DNA from: Lutibaculum baratangense AMV1
GTDB lineage: Bacteria > Pseudomonadota > Alphaproteobacteria > Rhizobiales > Tepidamorphaceae
Direction of reading: 5' to 3'
Assembly (NCBI RefSeq): GCF_000496075.1
Contig: NZ_AWXZ01000004.1
Location: 1 to 37,849 of the forward strand
Length of the DNA stretch: 37,849 nucleotides
Shown here: in pieces, positions 8,981 through 17,573 of the stretch
Position numbering within the stretch: the first letter of the stretch is position 1
Layout: each line of letters opens with the position of its first letter
Program-made: the position numbers and the translations under genes
Notes under the pieces: model-generated
Databases searched by the model: none
What the model was told of the DNA's origin: nothing
The model's input: only the letters and a program-made list of their open reading frames with translations

Positions 8981-9760
8981 ATGCTCCACCTTATTTCGAA
9001 CGCCCTCGATTTCTTCGTGCTCCCATCCAATCTCATCGCGTTCGGCGGGCTGCTCGCGTTGATCTTGCTTCTAATCGGATGGCGGCGCATCGGCAGATCG
9101 CTTGCGGCGCTGTCGATTGTCTCGTTGGCTCTCATTGGCTGGTCACCGCTCGCGCCCTGGACACTGAAGATGCTCGAGGATCGGTTTCCGCAGGCGCGGA
9201 ACGACGGACCGGTTGCGGGCATCGTCATGCTGGGCGGCGCCGTGAACGTCCATATCAGCGAAGACAGAGGGGCCCCTGCCCTCAACGACGCCGGCGAGCG
9301 TGTGGCCGCCGTTGCGATACTGGCGCGGCGACACCCTGATGCACGCATCATCCTCTCGGGAGGCGCCAGCGAGGGTCACGGCAGTCGTTCGATGACGGAA
9401 TCGGCGCTCGCACGGGACCTGCTGATCGCGATGGACGTTCGGGAGGACAAGATCACGCTGGAGGAGCGCTCGGCGGACACGTGCGAGAACGCGGAGGAGA
9501 GCACTGCTCTTGCGGAGCCGAAGCCGGGCGAAACCTGGCTGCTGGTCACCTCCGCCAGTCACATGCCCCGCTCGATGGCCTGCTTCCGAGCAGCAGGCTT
9601 CGGCGTGCTTCCCTACCCCGTCGATTACCGCACGCGGGATGCCAGGATGATGTCAGTCGCGGAAGGAGTATCCGCGTTCGACCTCGCGACACACGAATGG
9701 ATCGGGCTTGCCGCCTACCGTGTGACCGGTCGGACCAAGGAGCTGTTCCCGGCCCCTTAG
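8981..9760 (+). CDS. YdcF/SanA/ElyC-family protein (DUF218)
   Basis: The 259-residue protein starts with two membrane helices (about residues 15-31 and 38-55). A DUF218 domain follows with GIVMLGGAVN, the RIILSGG strand and the SADTCENAEES segment that is conserved in ElyC/SanA/YdcF proteins. Members affect cell-envelope integrity and, in ElyC, undecaprenyl-phosphate lipid carrier use; the chemistry of this one is unknown. It is monocistronic, convergent with the CBS-BON gene, and followed after 14 bases by a perfect hairpin. Confidence 0.85.
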   Translation: MLHLISNALDFFVLPSNLIAFGGLLALILLLIGWRRIGRSLAALSIVSLALIGWSPLAPWTLKMLEDRFPQARNDGPVAGIVMLGGAVNVHISEDRGAPALNDAGERVAAVAILARRHPDARIILSGGASEGHGSRSMTESALARDLLIAMDVREDKITLEERSADTCENAEESTALAEPKPGETWLLVTSASHMPRSMACFRAAGFGVLPYPVDYRTRDARMMSVAEGVSAFDLATHEWIGLAAYRVTGRTKELFPAP

Positions 9761-9774
9761 TTCGTTGGCCTCAG

Positions 9775-9808
9775 GCCCGTGGATGCGCCGGCTGCGGCAT
9801 CCACGGGC
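9775..9808. terminator. Perfect hairpin between convergent genes
   Basis: The 12-base arms GCCCGTGGATGC (9775-9786) and GCATCCACGGGC (9797-9808) are perfect complements around a 10-base loop, 14 bases after the YdcF-like stop. It lacks a T-run. Its position between convergent genes fits a transcription end point for the plus strand. Confidence 0.55.
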
Positions 9809-9923
9809 TACGTGTCGGCAGCACCCGGTGTCGTGACGTCCGCTACCGTGGGGCGCATCAAAGGCAATGGCGAAGCTCCTCGCGACGATCTCAGATTGGG
9901 ATCGATGGGGAACCCACCGCCCA

Positions 9924-10622
9924 CTACTCCGCCCACATCGTCGACCGGACGATCGGTGGGAAGACGCCGATTTCGTCCTGGACATCCTTCACGCCTGGCA
10001 CGCTGCGGGCGGCCACGCCGGCAGCCTCCTTCTCCTGCCTGGTGTTGACGCCGCCCCAGAGATGCACGACGCCGTTCGTCACCACCGCGCTCACGAAGGC
10101 GGTGTCGACGCCAGCCTCACCGAGCGCCCGGTCGACAGCCCTCTTCAGCTCGCGGTCGTCCACAGTGGGGCTCTCGCCGGCCTTTCGGGAGACGATGCCG
10201 CGAAGCAGGTCCGCCCGACTGACGATCCCGACGAGCTTGGCATCCCGCAGGACCGGCACGCGCTTGATCCGGTGACGCTCGAGCTCGGCGGCGACCTCCT
10301 CGAGGCTCGCCTCCTCGTCCACTGTCACCACGTTGCGCGTCATCACCTCGCGCGCCAGCATGCCATGCGACTTGATGAAGTCGGCCGGCCGCTCGGCACG
10401 TGTCGTGAAGAGATCGAGCCACCATGAGGGATGCCGCTCGGTGCCCGTCTCCGGTCGCCGCATCAGGTCGCCCTCGCTGACGATGCCCTGGACCTGCCCC
10501 GCCTCGTCGACGACGGGGACGGCGCTGATCCGCTTTTCCAGCAGCAGTTCGGCGATCTCGCGAACGGTGGTCGCCGGCGAAACCGTCACCACCGGCCTCT
10601 GCATGACGTCCTTGACCTGCAT
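9924..10622 (-). CDS. CBS-CBS-BON domain protein
   Basis: The 232-residue cytoplasmic protein has two CBS motifs (about residues 1-56 with DVMQRPVVTVSP, and 90-143 with EVMTRNVVTVDE) and a C-terminal BON domain (about 153-222). CBS pairs bind adenine nucleotides, and BON domains often contact membranes or other proteins, so an energy-sensing regulator is likely; its target is unknown. It follows the beta-propeller gene by 102 bases and is the last gene of the minus-strand train that starts near 21,230. This CBS-BON protein occurs in many proteobacteria near stress and carbohydrate genes. Confidence 0.9.
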   Translation of the reverse strand: MQVKDVMQRPVVTVSPATTVREIAELLLEKRISAVPVVDEAGQVQGIVSEGDLMRRPETGTERHPSWWLDLFTTRAERPADFIKSHGMLAREVMTRNVVTVDEEASLEEVAAELERHRIKRVPVLRDAKLVGIVSRADLLRGIVSRKAGESPTVDDRELKRAVDRALGEAGVDTAFVSAVVTNGVVHLWGGVNTRQEKEAAGVAARSVPGVKDVQDEIGVFPPIVRSTMWAE

Positions 10623-10724
10623 CGGTCCTCTCCCTTGCTACATGCGGGCGACGGCAGGCGCCGCCGGAACCCTCCACGAGGATCCCAGCGGCACCCGTCG
10701 CTTGCGGGCGTTCTTCCCTGGTCT

Positions 10725-11780
10725 TCAGGGAAGGGCGACCATCTGGTGTCCCTCGCCGTCGATGCCGATGGAGTTCCGCGGAGCGAGGCTCGCCTGGTCG
10801 ACGACCCACACCTTCGGCTCGTCGCGGCTCGACACGTAAAGCTTGCCCGAGCCTGGGATGACGGTCAGGTGGTAGGGCGCGGGAGCGAGTGGAGCGCTGC
10901 GCATTTCTCCGGACTCGACGTCCACGGCGACGACCTTGTCCTCGCTCTTGGCGCTGACGAAGAGCGTGGCGCCGTCGTCGGACAGGTCGAGGCCGTGAAG
11001 CTCGCCGCCGATCTCGTAGGTGCGATCCTCGCCGTCCTTTTCGAGGGAGAGAGCCGTGACGAGGCCGGCGACGACGTTCGCGACATAGAGCCTACCTCCG
11101 TCCGGTGCCATCGCGAGGTGCTCCGGCGAATCCCCAGCCATTAGGTTCCGGCGCACGATCCAGCTCTCCGTGTCGATCTCGCTGACGGTCCCGTTCCCGC
11201 TGTTCGAGACATAGACCCGCGAGCCGTCGGGGCTGAAGGCCGCGTAGTTCGGCATCGGCCCCGTGCGCACCAGCGACAGGACCTTCCTCTTCGGCAGGTC
11301 GACGATGCTGACGCCGTCTTCGCCGGGATGCGTCGCCACCGCGTATCGCCCGTCCGGCGAGACCGCCACGTGATGGACGGCCCCGGAAACCTCGAGCTTC
11401 GCCACCGGAGAGCCGTCGGCGGCGCTCACGATGGTAAGGAGACTTATCGAGCCGTCGCCCTCCTGCATGGTCGCTTTGCCGCCGCCGTGATGGGCGGCGT
11501 GCTCGTCCTCGGCCATGCCCTGCGGCTTCTCGACCGTCTCGTTGCGCGACGTCTCGGCGAGACTTCCCGCCACCAGATACGGCGAACCGGGAGAGCCGCC
11601 GAGGCCGTGGATTTCCGGGAGTCCCGAGATCGTCTGCACCACCTTGTCCGTCTCGCTGTCCACCACCAGCACTTGGCCGGCGCTTCCCTCCGGGATGTAG
11701 ACGGTCGCGGCCTGCGCGGCGGCAATCATCGTGAACGACAGAACCTGTGCGCCGATAACGGCGCTGCCCATGCACTTCAT
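10725..11780 (-). CDS. Exported YVTN-type beta-propeller protein
   Basis: The 351-residue protein has a signal peptide (about residues 1-24, ending AAAQAA) and a seven-bladed-type propeller with repeated GxxLYVxN/DG signatures (SPDGRYAVATHP, SPDGSRVYVSNSG, APDGGRLYVANV, SDDGATLFVSAK, VIPGSGKLYVSSRD). A His-rich loop, EDEHAAHHGGGK near residue 92, could bind metal. Such YncE-like periplasmic proteins often bind partners; no enzyme site is visible. AAAGGT lies eight bases before the ATG at 11780. It lies 152 bases downstream of a small ORF of the leader-peptide family, so copper-dependent expression is plausible. Confidence 0.85.
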   Translation of the reverse strand: MKCMGSAVIGAQVLSFTMIAAAQAATVYIPEGSAGQVLVVDSETDKVVQTISGLPEIHGLGGSPGSPYLVAGSLAETSRNETVEKPQGMAEDEHAAHHGGGKATMQEGDGSISLLTIVSAADGSPVAKLEVSGAVHHVAVSPDGRYAVATHPGEDGVSIVDLPKRKVLSLVRTGPMPNYAAFSPDGSRVYVSNSGNGTVSEIDTESWIVRRNLMAGDSPEHLAMAPDGGRLYVANVVAGLVTALSLEKDGEDRTYEIGGELHGLDLSDDGATLFVSAKSEDKVVAVDVESGEMRSAPLAPAPYHLTVIPGSGKLYVSSRDEPKVWVVDQASLAPRNSIGIDGEGHQMVALP

Positions 11781-11932
11781 GATCTTACCTTTCGAACCTT
11801 GAATCTCTTCACCTTCGATGGGCGGCGGGATCGACCGCCCTGTGCGACCGCGCCGCCACGCGCCACTCCCTTGGGCTGCGGACCATGAGGAGGCGAAGGA
11901 ATCGCCCCGTCCGCACGAGGGGAGCGCCCGGC

Positions 11933-12286
11933 CTACGCGCGTGGCGGCGCGGTCGGCGGTGAAAGATCCAGTCCTTCCGCACGCCCCGAGCCGGGCAAAC
12001 TCGGCACGAAAGGCGACGGCCGGGCCGCCCGCAGGACGGGGGGAAGCACGGCGACGTATCCGCAGGCGACGTGGTGCTGGCAGCCCGCCGAGCCTATCGA
12101 GGCATGCAAATGGACCAGGCCGACCCCAGGCGAGACCACAGAGACGTGTCCGCCGTTCGGAGCCTCGGGGAACGCCCGCACCTCCTGCCCTCCCCCAAGC
12201 CCGACGATGAGCGCCAAGAGTGCGAGCAGCACTGTGATCCGTCGGCGCCAGACGCCTGCGAAAAGCCACCTCATCTCCCGAGCCAC
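11933..12286 (-). CDS. Small secreted-type Cys/His protein, candidate copper leader ORF (copy A)
   Basis: This 117-residue ORF has a hydrophobic segment (about 16-33), a core CQHHVAC with Cys69 and Cys75, and the C-terminal end LSPPTAPPRA immediately before the TAG stop. The same end, SPPTAPPRA, closes the ORF at 20855-21229, and related ends close two more small ORFs in the window. The layout resembles DUF2946-type upstream ORFs that regulate a following gene in response to copper. The GTG at 12286 directly abuts the GAPDH stop codon, suggesting coupled translation; an ATG at 12274 is an alternative. The propeller gene follows after 152 bases. Function as a regulator is inferred; a copper-binding periplasmic protein is the alternative. 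Confidence 0.65.
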   Translation of the reverse strand: MAREMRWLFAGVWRRRITVLLALLALIVGLGGGQEVRAFPEAPNGGHVSVVSPGVGLVHLHASIGSAGCQHHVACGYVAVLPPVLRAARPSPFVPSLPGSGRAEGLDLSPPTAPPRA

Positions 12287-13324
12287 TCAAACGAACCCGT
12301 TGCCGATCCCGAGGGCGGCGTTCGTCCGCTGGATGGAGGCGCTACCACTCGTTTCGGAGCCTGCAAGCGCGCGGATGGCGTCGATGTTCTCGGGGATCAC
12401 GATGGCCTGGTTGTCGACCGCGTAGGCGTAGAACGCCTCGTCGCCCTGCACCGTGACCAGGTCCTCCCAGAGGGCCACCTCGTAGAGATTGGCCCGGGGT
12501 CGGTAGATGTCGCTCATCATCTCCTTGATCGTGTTGAGGGCCTCGTGACCGTCCTGCATCCTGAGGAACCCGATGCGGGAAGAGCTGCGGAAGGCCTCCA
12601 GCACGTCCTCGCGCGTGGCCTCCCGGGCGAGCTGGACCGCCCAGCTGTGCAGGTGGGCGATGTTCTCCGGCACCTTGACCGCGATGGTGACGACGTCGAG
12701 CTCCGGATCGACGCTCTGCGCGTCCGGTCCCTGGTGGCTCGGGATGTGCGCCTCGGGCACGAGCGTGTTCATGATGCCGCCCTTGTGGCTCTCCCACGGG
12801 TCGGTCGCCCGGCGCATCACGGTGCCGCGCGCCCGGCGGAGGAGCCCCGCCCGCTTGAGCGCCGTCAGCGTGCGTACGATCGACGTCGTGTTGCAGGAGA
12901 CGACCCGGGTGCAATCCCGTCCGAGCGCCTGCTCGTAGTTCACCTCGGCCACGAAGGAGTGGCCGGTCGCCTCGTGCGTCTCGCCGCCCTGCAAGACGAA
13001 CTTGACGCCGTTCTGCCGGTAGAGATCAGCGTTCTTCGCCCCGATCGGCTTCGGCGTGCAGTCCACGACGACGTCGACCTCGCCGAGCAGGTCGTCGAGG
13101 TCGCCGGCGATGTCGTAGCCGGCCTGGCGCATCTCTCCCGCCCGCTCCGGAAGAGAGGCGAAGAGCCGGTAGCCCCGGGCGGCTGCGATCTTGAGACGCC
13201 AGTCGGTGGTGACGTCCGCGATACCGACCAGCTCCATGTCCTCCTGCGCCGCGACTGCGTCCGCAACACGCTTGCCGATCACGCCGTAGCCGTTCACGGC
13301 CACGCGCGTCTTTCCGCTCGTCAT
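12287..13324 (-). CDS. Type II (archaeal-type) glyceraldehyde-3-phosphate dehydrogenase
   Basis: The 345-residue protein matches the archaeal-type GAPDH, with an N-terminal Rossmann fold (VAVNGYGVIGKRVADAV), the catalytic Cys144 in SCNTTSIVRTL and the DPWESHKGG segment of the C-terminal domain. Type II enzymes use NADP or NAD and are only remotely related to bacterial GapA. AGGAGG precedes the ATG at 13324, the likely start since the frame upstream has no family features. It lies 88 bases behind the GH65 gene and abuts leader ORF copy A. In a bacterium this is a horizontally spread second GAPDH, and its place in a copper-efflux gene train is notable. Confidence 0.9.
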   Translation of the reverse strand: MTSGKTRVAVNGYGVIGKRVADAVAAQEDMELVGIADVTTDWRLKIAAARGYRLFASLPERAGEMRQAGYDIAGDLDDLLGEVDVVVDCTPKPIGAKNADLYRQNGVKFVLQGGETHEATGHSFVAEVNYEQALGRDCTRVVSCNTTSIVRTLTALKRAGLLRRARGTVMRRATDPWESHKGGIMNTLVPEAHIPSHQGPDAQSVDPELDVVTIAVKVPENIAHLHSWAVQLAREATREDVLEAFRSSSRIGFLRMQDGHEALNTIKEMMSDIYRPRANLYEVALWEDLVTVQGDEAFYAYAVDNQAIVIPENIDAIRALAGSETSGSASIQRTNAALGIGNGFV

Positions 13325-13412
13325 GTCAGCCTCCTGCGACTTTGGATGTTGAGTGGTACGCCCTGCGCAGTGGGCGCTCTGGGCCGTCGAGATCTGTCTT
13401 CGATGGAGCGAG

Positions 13413-15926
13413 TCATCGGCCTTGTCCCGGAGATGCATCGTTCGGCTGTCGGCGGACACTTTCCGCCACTCCCTCCGCCCGGCCCGTCCGCTCGGGAGCG
13501 CCCTGTTGCGGCCGCCACCCGTCCTCCAGATGACACGTGAAGCGCAGCGTCTCGCCGGGCTGGAACTCGTGGATCCGGTCGCGGACCTGGATCCGACGCG
13601 GCCCTGCCCACCCGTCCGGCGCCGTGACGGTGACCTCGTCGCAGCCCACGTCGAGATGCAGCCAGTAGCCGTGATAGAGGAACTTCAGGTGGACGCCCTG
13701 CATGGCCTCGGGCAGGCACGGGCTGATCGACAGGGTGTGGTCGGTGAACTCGAGCGCCGTCTGGCCGCGCTGGATCAGGTCGACGGTGCCCGCCATGGCG
13801 CCCAGGTGGATGCCTTCGGCGGTGGTCCCGCCCTGGATGTCCAGGAGGTCGCTTTCCAGCGCCTCGGTCAGCAGCTCCCACGACCGGGCGCGGTCGCTGC
13901 GGGCGAGCACCCAGGAGTGCACGACGCGGCTCAACGTCGAGCCGTGCGAGGTGCGGCGCATGTAGTAGTCGATGTTGGCGGGGATCGTTGCAGGGTCGAA
14001 GTCGTAGCCCATCGTCGCGAGAAGATCGGTCAGCTCCTGCGCCGAGAACAGGTAGAAGAGCATCAGGACGTCGGCCTGCTTCGACGCCTTGTAGCGGTTG
14101 ATCGTGTCTCCCTCCGCCTCGAGGATCCGGTCGAGGCGCTGAATGTCTCCGTAGCGGGCGCGGTAGGCGTCCCAGTCGAGCTCCTCCAGCCGGTCGTAGC
14201 CTTCGAACTGCGCGATGATGCCGCCCTCGAGGAGCGGCACGCGCATCCCGCCCGCTATCCGCTTCCAGTCGGCGAGCTCCTCGTCGGTGACGTCGAGGAG
14301 AAGCCGGAGCTCCGCGCGCCGCCCGGGCGCCAGATCGTCCAGCGCATCGGCCGCGCGCCTGAGCGTCCATGACGCCATGACGTTCGTGTAGGCGTTGTCG
14401 TCGAGGCCGGGCTCGTCGCGCCACGGATAGCGATCATGGAATTCGTCGGGGCCCATCACGCCGAGGATGCGGTAGCGACCCCCGGCCTCGTCCCATGTCG
14501 CCATGCTGGCCCAGAAGCGGGCGATCTCGACGAGCATCTCGGCGCAGTGCGCCGCCATGATCCCCCGGTCGCCGGTCGTCTGCCAGTAGCGCCAGATGTT
14601 GTGGGCGATCGCCAGGCTCACATGCCGCTGGAGAGACGTGTTGTCCGGCGTCCAGCGGCCGGAGCGCGGGTTCAGGTGAAGGACCTGGCTTTCCTCCCGC
14701 CCGCTCGACCCGCTCTGCCAGGGATACATTGCGCCGCGGCGGCCGGCCGACCGCGCCAGGCGCCGCGCCGCTGGGAGACGGCGATAGCGATAGAGCAGGA
14801 GTTCGCGGCTGATCTCCGGGAAGTGGAGGTTCAGATACGGCAGGATGAAGAGCTCGTCCCAGAAGATGTGCCCGCGATAGGCCTCGCCGTGCAGGCCGCG
14901 CGCCGGCACGCCGGCGTCCATGTCGACCGTGTTCGGAGATACCGTCTGCAGGAGATGAAAGATATGCAGGCGCAGCACCATCTGCCTGTGCGGGTGGCCA
15001 TCGAGGACGATGTCGCCCCGGTCCCACAGCGTCCGCCAGGCCAGGGCATGCGAGGCGAGGAGGTCGGAGAATCGTCCGGTGTCGCCGATCTCCTCCATCG
15101 CAGCCTGGGTCGGCTCCGAAATGCCCCGGTCGCGGCTCGTGCAGAGTGCGACCACCTTCTCGACCGTCAGGCTCTCGCCCTGCCCCACCGCAACGCTCAG
15201 GCGCTGCGCGACATAGCCTTCCTCGTGCTCCGTCGCCCGCCTCGCCTCCGCGGGCCCCTCGTCGCGATAGACGCGGGTGCGGGCAACTTCGGCGACGAGG
15301 ATGCGCGACTGGCTGGTCTCGGCGAGCAGCAGGACCGCATCCTCTGACGGCTCTCGCGTCCCGAGCGGCGCGAGGTGCTTGCCGTTGAGCTGCCGGTAGC
15401 GCTCGACCCCGGCGTTGATGACGCGGCCGTCGAGCGCCGAGCGGATCTCGGCGATGCCGGACCAGTTCTCCGGCGTGAGCCGCATCTCGATCGCCGCGAT
15501 GTTCTGCCGCCGCATGTGCACCAGACGCCGGCTGGCGATGGAGGTCTCGCGCCCCTCACGGTCGCGGACCCGCACGGTTCGTTCGAGCACGCCCTGCCGG
15601 AGATCGAGCGCCTGCGTATAGCCCAGGACCTCGACGCGCCGCAGGTTCAGCCAGTCCCCGCCTTCCGGCCGGAAGGTCAGCGCCAGCCAGTTCGGCAGGT
15701 TCACGAGGTCCTCGTTCTCGATCCGCCGGCCGGCGAGTTCCGTCTCGAGCCGGTTGTAGCCGCCGGCGAGATAGGTGCCGGGATAGTGGACGTCGTCGGC
15801 TTCGGATTCCTCGGCCGCGCCGCGCGTGGCGAAGTAGCCGTTGCCGAGGGTGCAGAGTGCCTCCCTCAGGCCCTCTTGCGTAGGATCGAACCCCTCGTAG
15901 GAAAGCTTCCACGGCGTGTCAGCCAC
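13413..15926 (-). CDS. Glycoside hydrolase family 65 disaccharide phosphorylase
   Basis: The 837-residue protein has the complete GH65 layout: an N-terminal beta-sandwich (about 1-280), the (alpha/alpha)6 barrel with catalytic Glu495 in MGPDEFHDRYPW, and a short C-terminal domain. GH65 phosphorylases split trehalose, maltose or kojibiose with phosphate to beta-glucose-1-phosphate and glucose. The beta-phosphoglucomutase encoded just upstream consumes exactly that product, and trehalose-6-phosphate phosphatase fused to the mutase points to trehalose as substrate; maltose cannot be excluded. The GTG start at 15926 overlaps the previous stop by eight bases and has GGAGGA upstream. Confidence 0.92.
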   Translation of the reverse strand: MADTPWKLSYEGFDPTQEGLREALCTLGNGYFATRGAAEESEADDVHYPGTYLAGGYNRLETELAGRRIENEDLVNLPNWLALTFRPEGGDWLNLRRVEVLGYTQALDLRQGVLERTVRVRDREGRETSIASRRLVHMRRQNIAAIEMRLTPENWSGIAEIRSALDGRVINAGVERYRQLNGKHLAPLGTREPSEDAVLLLAETSQSRILVAEVARTRVYRDEGPAEARRATEHEEGYVAQRLSVAVGQGESLTVEKVVALCTSRDRGISEPTQAAMEEIGDTGRFSDLLASHALAWRTLWDRGDIVLDGHPHRQMVLRLHIFHLLQTVSPNTVDMDAGVPARGLHGEAYRGHIFWDELFILPYLNLHFPEISRELLLYRYRRLPAARRLARSAGRRGAMYPWQSGSSGREESQVLHLNPRSGRWTPDNTSLQRHVSLAIAHNIWRYWQTTGDRGIMAAHCAEMLVEIARFWASMATWDEAGGRYRILGVMGPDEFHDRYPWRDEPGLDDNAYTNVMASWTLRRAADALDDLAPGRRAELRLLLDVTDEELADWKRIAGGMRVPLLEGGIIAQFEGYDRLEELDWDAYRARYGDIQRLDRILEAEGDTINRYKASKQADVLMLFYLFSAQELTDLLATMGYDFDPATIPANIDYYMRRTSHGSTLSRVVHSWVLARSDRARSWELLTEALESDLLDIQGGTTAEGIHLGAMAGTVDLIQRGQTALEFTDHTLSISPCLPEAMQGVHLKFLYHGYWLHLDVGCDEVTVTAPDGWAGPRRIQVRDRIHEFQPGETLRFTCHLEDGWRPQQGAPERTGRAEGVAESVRRQPNDASPGQGR

Positions 15927-17508
15927 CGGCTTCCTCCAGCGTATCCGACAGGGCGGCGAGGAAGCGTCCGACGGCCTCCGTGTCGTCCAGCCGGTACCGC
16001 GCCTCCGTTTCCGTGCCGGCCGGGCCGACCAGGATGCCGATGCCGCGATCGCGAAGCGCGCGGAAGGCATCCTCGTCGGTCGTGTCGTCGCCGACGTAGA
16101 CGGGCAGCACGTCCGGCCGGTCGAGCTTCAGGGCCTCGAGAAGCCACAGGACCGCCTTGCCCTTGTCCCAGTCGAAGCGGGGGCGCAGCTCGAAGACCTT
16201 CTTGCCCCGGGTCTTGCGCAGCTCCGGCACGTCACGCAGCACCCGGTCGACGACCGTCTCGACGTCGGAGACATCCGCCTCCGCAACCTGCCGATGGTGC
16301 ACGGCGACCGCAAAGCGCTTCGGCTCGACCAGCGCACCGTCGATCCCCGAAAGCGCCGGCCCCAGCATGGCGGCCGCGCGTCCGACCGCCTCGGTGAAGC
16401 GGGCTGCATCCTCGTGCTCGACATGCAGATCGCCGGGACCAGCGATGTCGAAACCGTGGCTGCCGGCATAGATCAGGTCGTCGAGACCTACGAGCTGCTC
16501 GACGTCGGCACGGTCGCGGCCGGACACCACGGCGACGGGGCAACGTCTCGCGAGCCGCCTTACGGCAGCGCGCATCTCGTCCGACAGCACTGCCAGCTCC
16601 GGGCGCGCCACGATCGGAGTGAGCGTGCCGTCATAGTCGAGAAACACGGCCGGCCGTCGGCTCGCGATCAGCAGCGTTATCGCCTCGCCCGTCTCGGGCA
16701 TCGGTGCGGCAGAGGCGCCATCCGGGTCGCCCACTCCGTCGACGAGGCTCAGCTCCCCCAGATCCTCGACGACGAGGTCCGCCCCGGCCTGTGCCAGCGC
16801 ATCGGCCTGTCCCGCGCGATCGACGCCGATGACGAGCCCGAACTTCCCCGCCCGCCCGGCGGCGACGCCGCTCAGCGCATCCTCCACCATCAGCGCACGA
16901 TCCGCCGACACCCCGAGGCTCCGGGCGGCGGCGAGGAACAGGTCCGGCGCGGGCTTGCCCTTCAGGTCGAGCCGGGCGAGGTCGTTGCCGTCGACGATCA
17001 CGTCGAACAGCTCCGTCACGCCCGCCGTCTCCAGCACGGCGCGGGCGTTGCGGCTGGAAGAGACGAGCGCGGTCTTCACGCCCCTGCTCCTCAGACGGCG
17101 GATCAGCGCGACGCTGGTGTCGAAGACGGCGACGCCATCCCGCTTCAACGTCTCCTTGAACAGCGCGTCCTTGCGGTTGCCGAGCCCGGACACGGTCTCC
17201 CGATCCGGGGAATCGTCCGGGCGCCCGCGCGGCAGCTCGATGTTCCGGGAGGCGAGAAAGGCCGCGACCCCGTCGTATCGCGGCAGTCCGTCCACATACT
17301 TGCGATAGTCTTCGTCGGTGAACGGACGGAACGGCTCTCCCGTCCGATTCGACCGCTCCCGCATATAGGCGTCGAACAGCCGCTTCCACGTCGCCGCGTG
17401 GACGACGGCCGTCCGCGTCACCACGCCGTCTAGGTCGAAGATCGCGGCCTGGAAGGTCGCCGGATCGATCCTGTATGCGGAACCTCCGTGGCCAAGGTGC
17501 ACCCTCAT
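15919..17508 (-). CDS. Fused beta-phosphoglucomutase and trehalose-6-phosphate phosphatase
   Basis: The 529-residue protein joins two HAD-superfamily enzymes. Residues 20-250 are beta-phosphoglucomutase-like, with Asp25 and Asp27 in FDLDGVV, the GKPAPDLFL segment and VEDALSG. Residues 285-525 are trehalose-6-phosphate phosphatase (OtsB-like), with Asp291 and Asp293 in LDYDGTLTP and GDDTTDEDAF at 473-482. The first turns beta-glucose-1-phosphate into glucose-6-phosphate; the second makes free trehalose from its phosphate. Together with the GH65 enzyme this gives both breakdown and the last step of synthesis; no OtsA is in the window. A GTG at 17577, overlapping the ATPase stop, is an alternative start. 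Confidence 0.9.
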   Translation of the reverse strand: MRVHLGHGGSAYRIDPATFQAAIFDLDGVVTRTAVVHAATWKRLFDAYMRERSNRTGEPFRPFTDEDYRKYVDGLPRYDGVAAFLASRNIELPRGRPDDSPDRETVSGLGNRKDALFKETLKRDGVAVFDTSVALIRRLRSRGVKTALVSSSRNARAVLETAGVTELFDVIVDGNDLARLDLKGKPAPDLFLAAARSLGVSADRALMVEDALSGVAAGRAGKFGLVIGVDRAGQADALAQAGADLVVEDLGELSLVDGVGDPDGASAAPMPETGEAITLLIASRRPAVFLDYDGTLTPIVARPELAVLSDEMRAAVRRLARRCPVAVVSGRDRADVEQLVGLDDLIYAGSHGFDIAGPGDLHVEHEDAARFTEAVGRAAAMLGPALSGIDGALVEPKRFAVAVHHRQVAEADVSDVETVVDRVLRDVPELRKTRGKKVFELRPRFDWDKGKAVLWLLEALKLDRPDVLPVYVGDDTTDEDAFRALRDRGIGILVGPAGTETEARYRLDDTEAVGRFLAALSDTLEEAGG

Positions 17509-17573
17509 GCCGGCGTGATCCCGGCGCCTCCCCAGGCTCGACCCAGCTTGGTGGACGTGCGGTTTCACATCGA

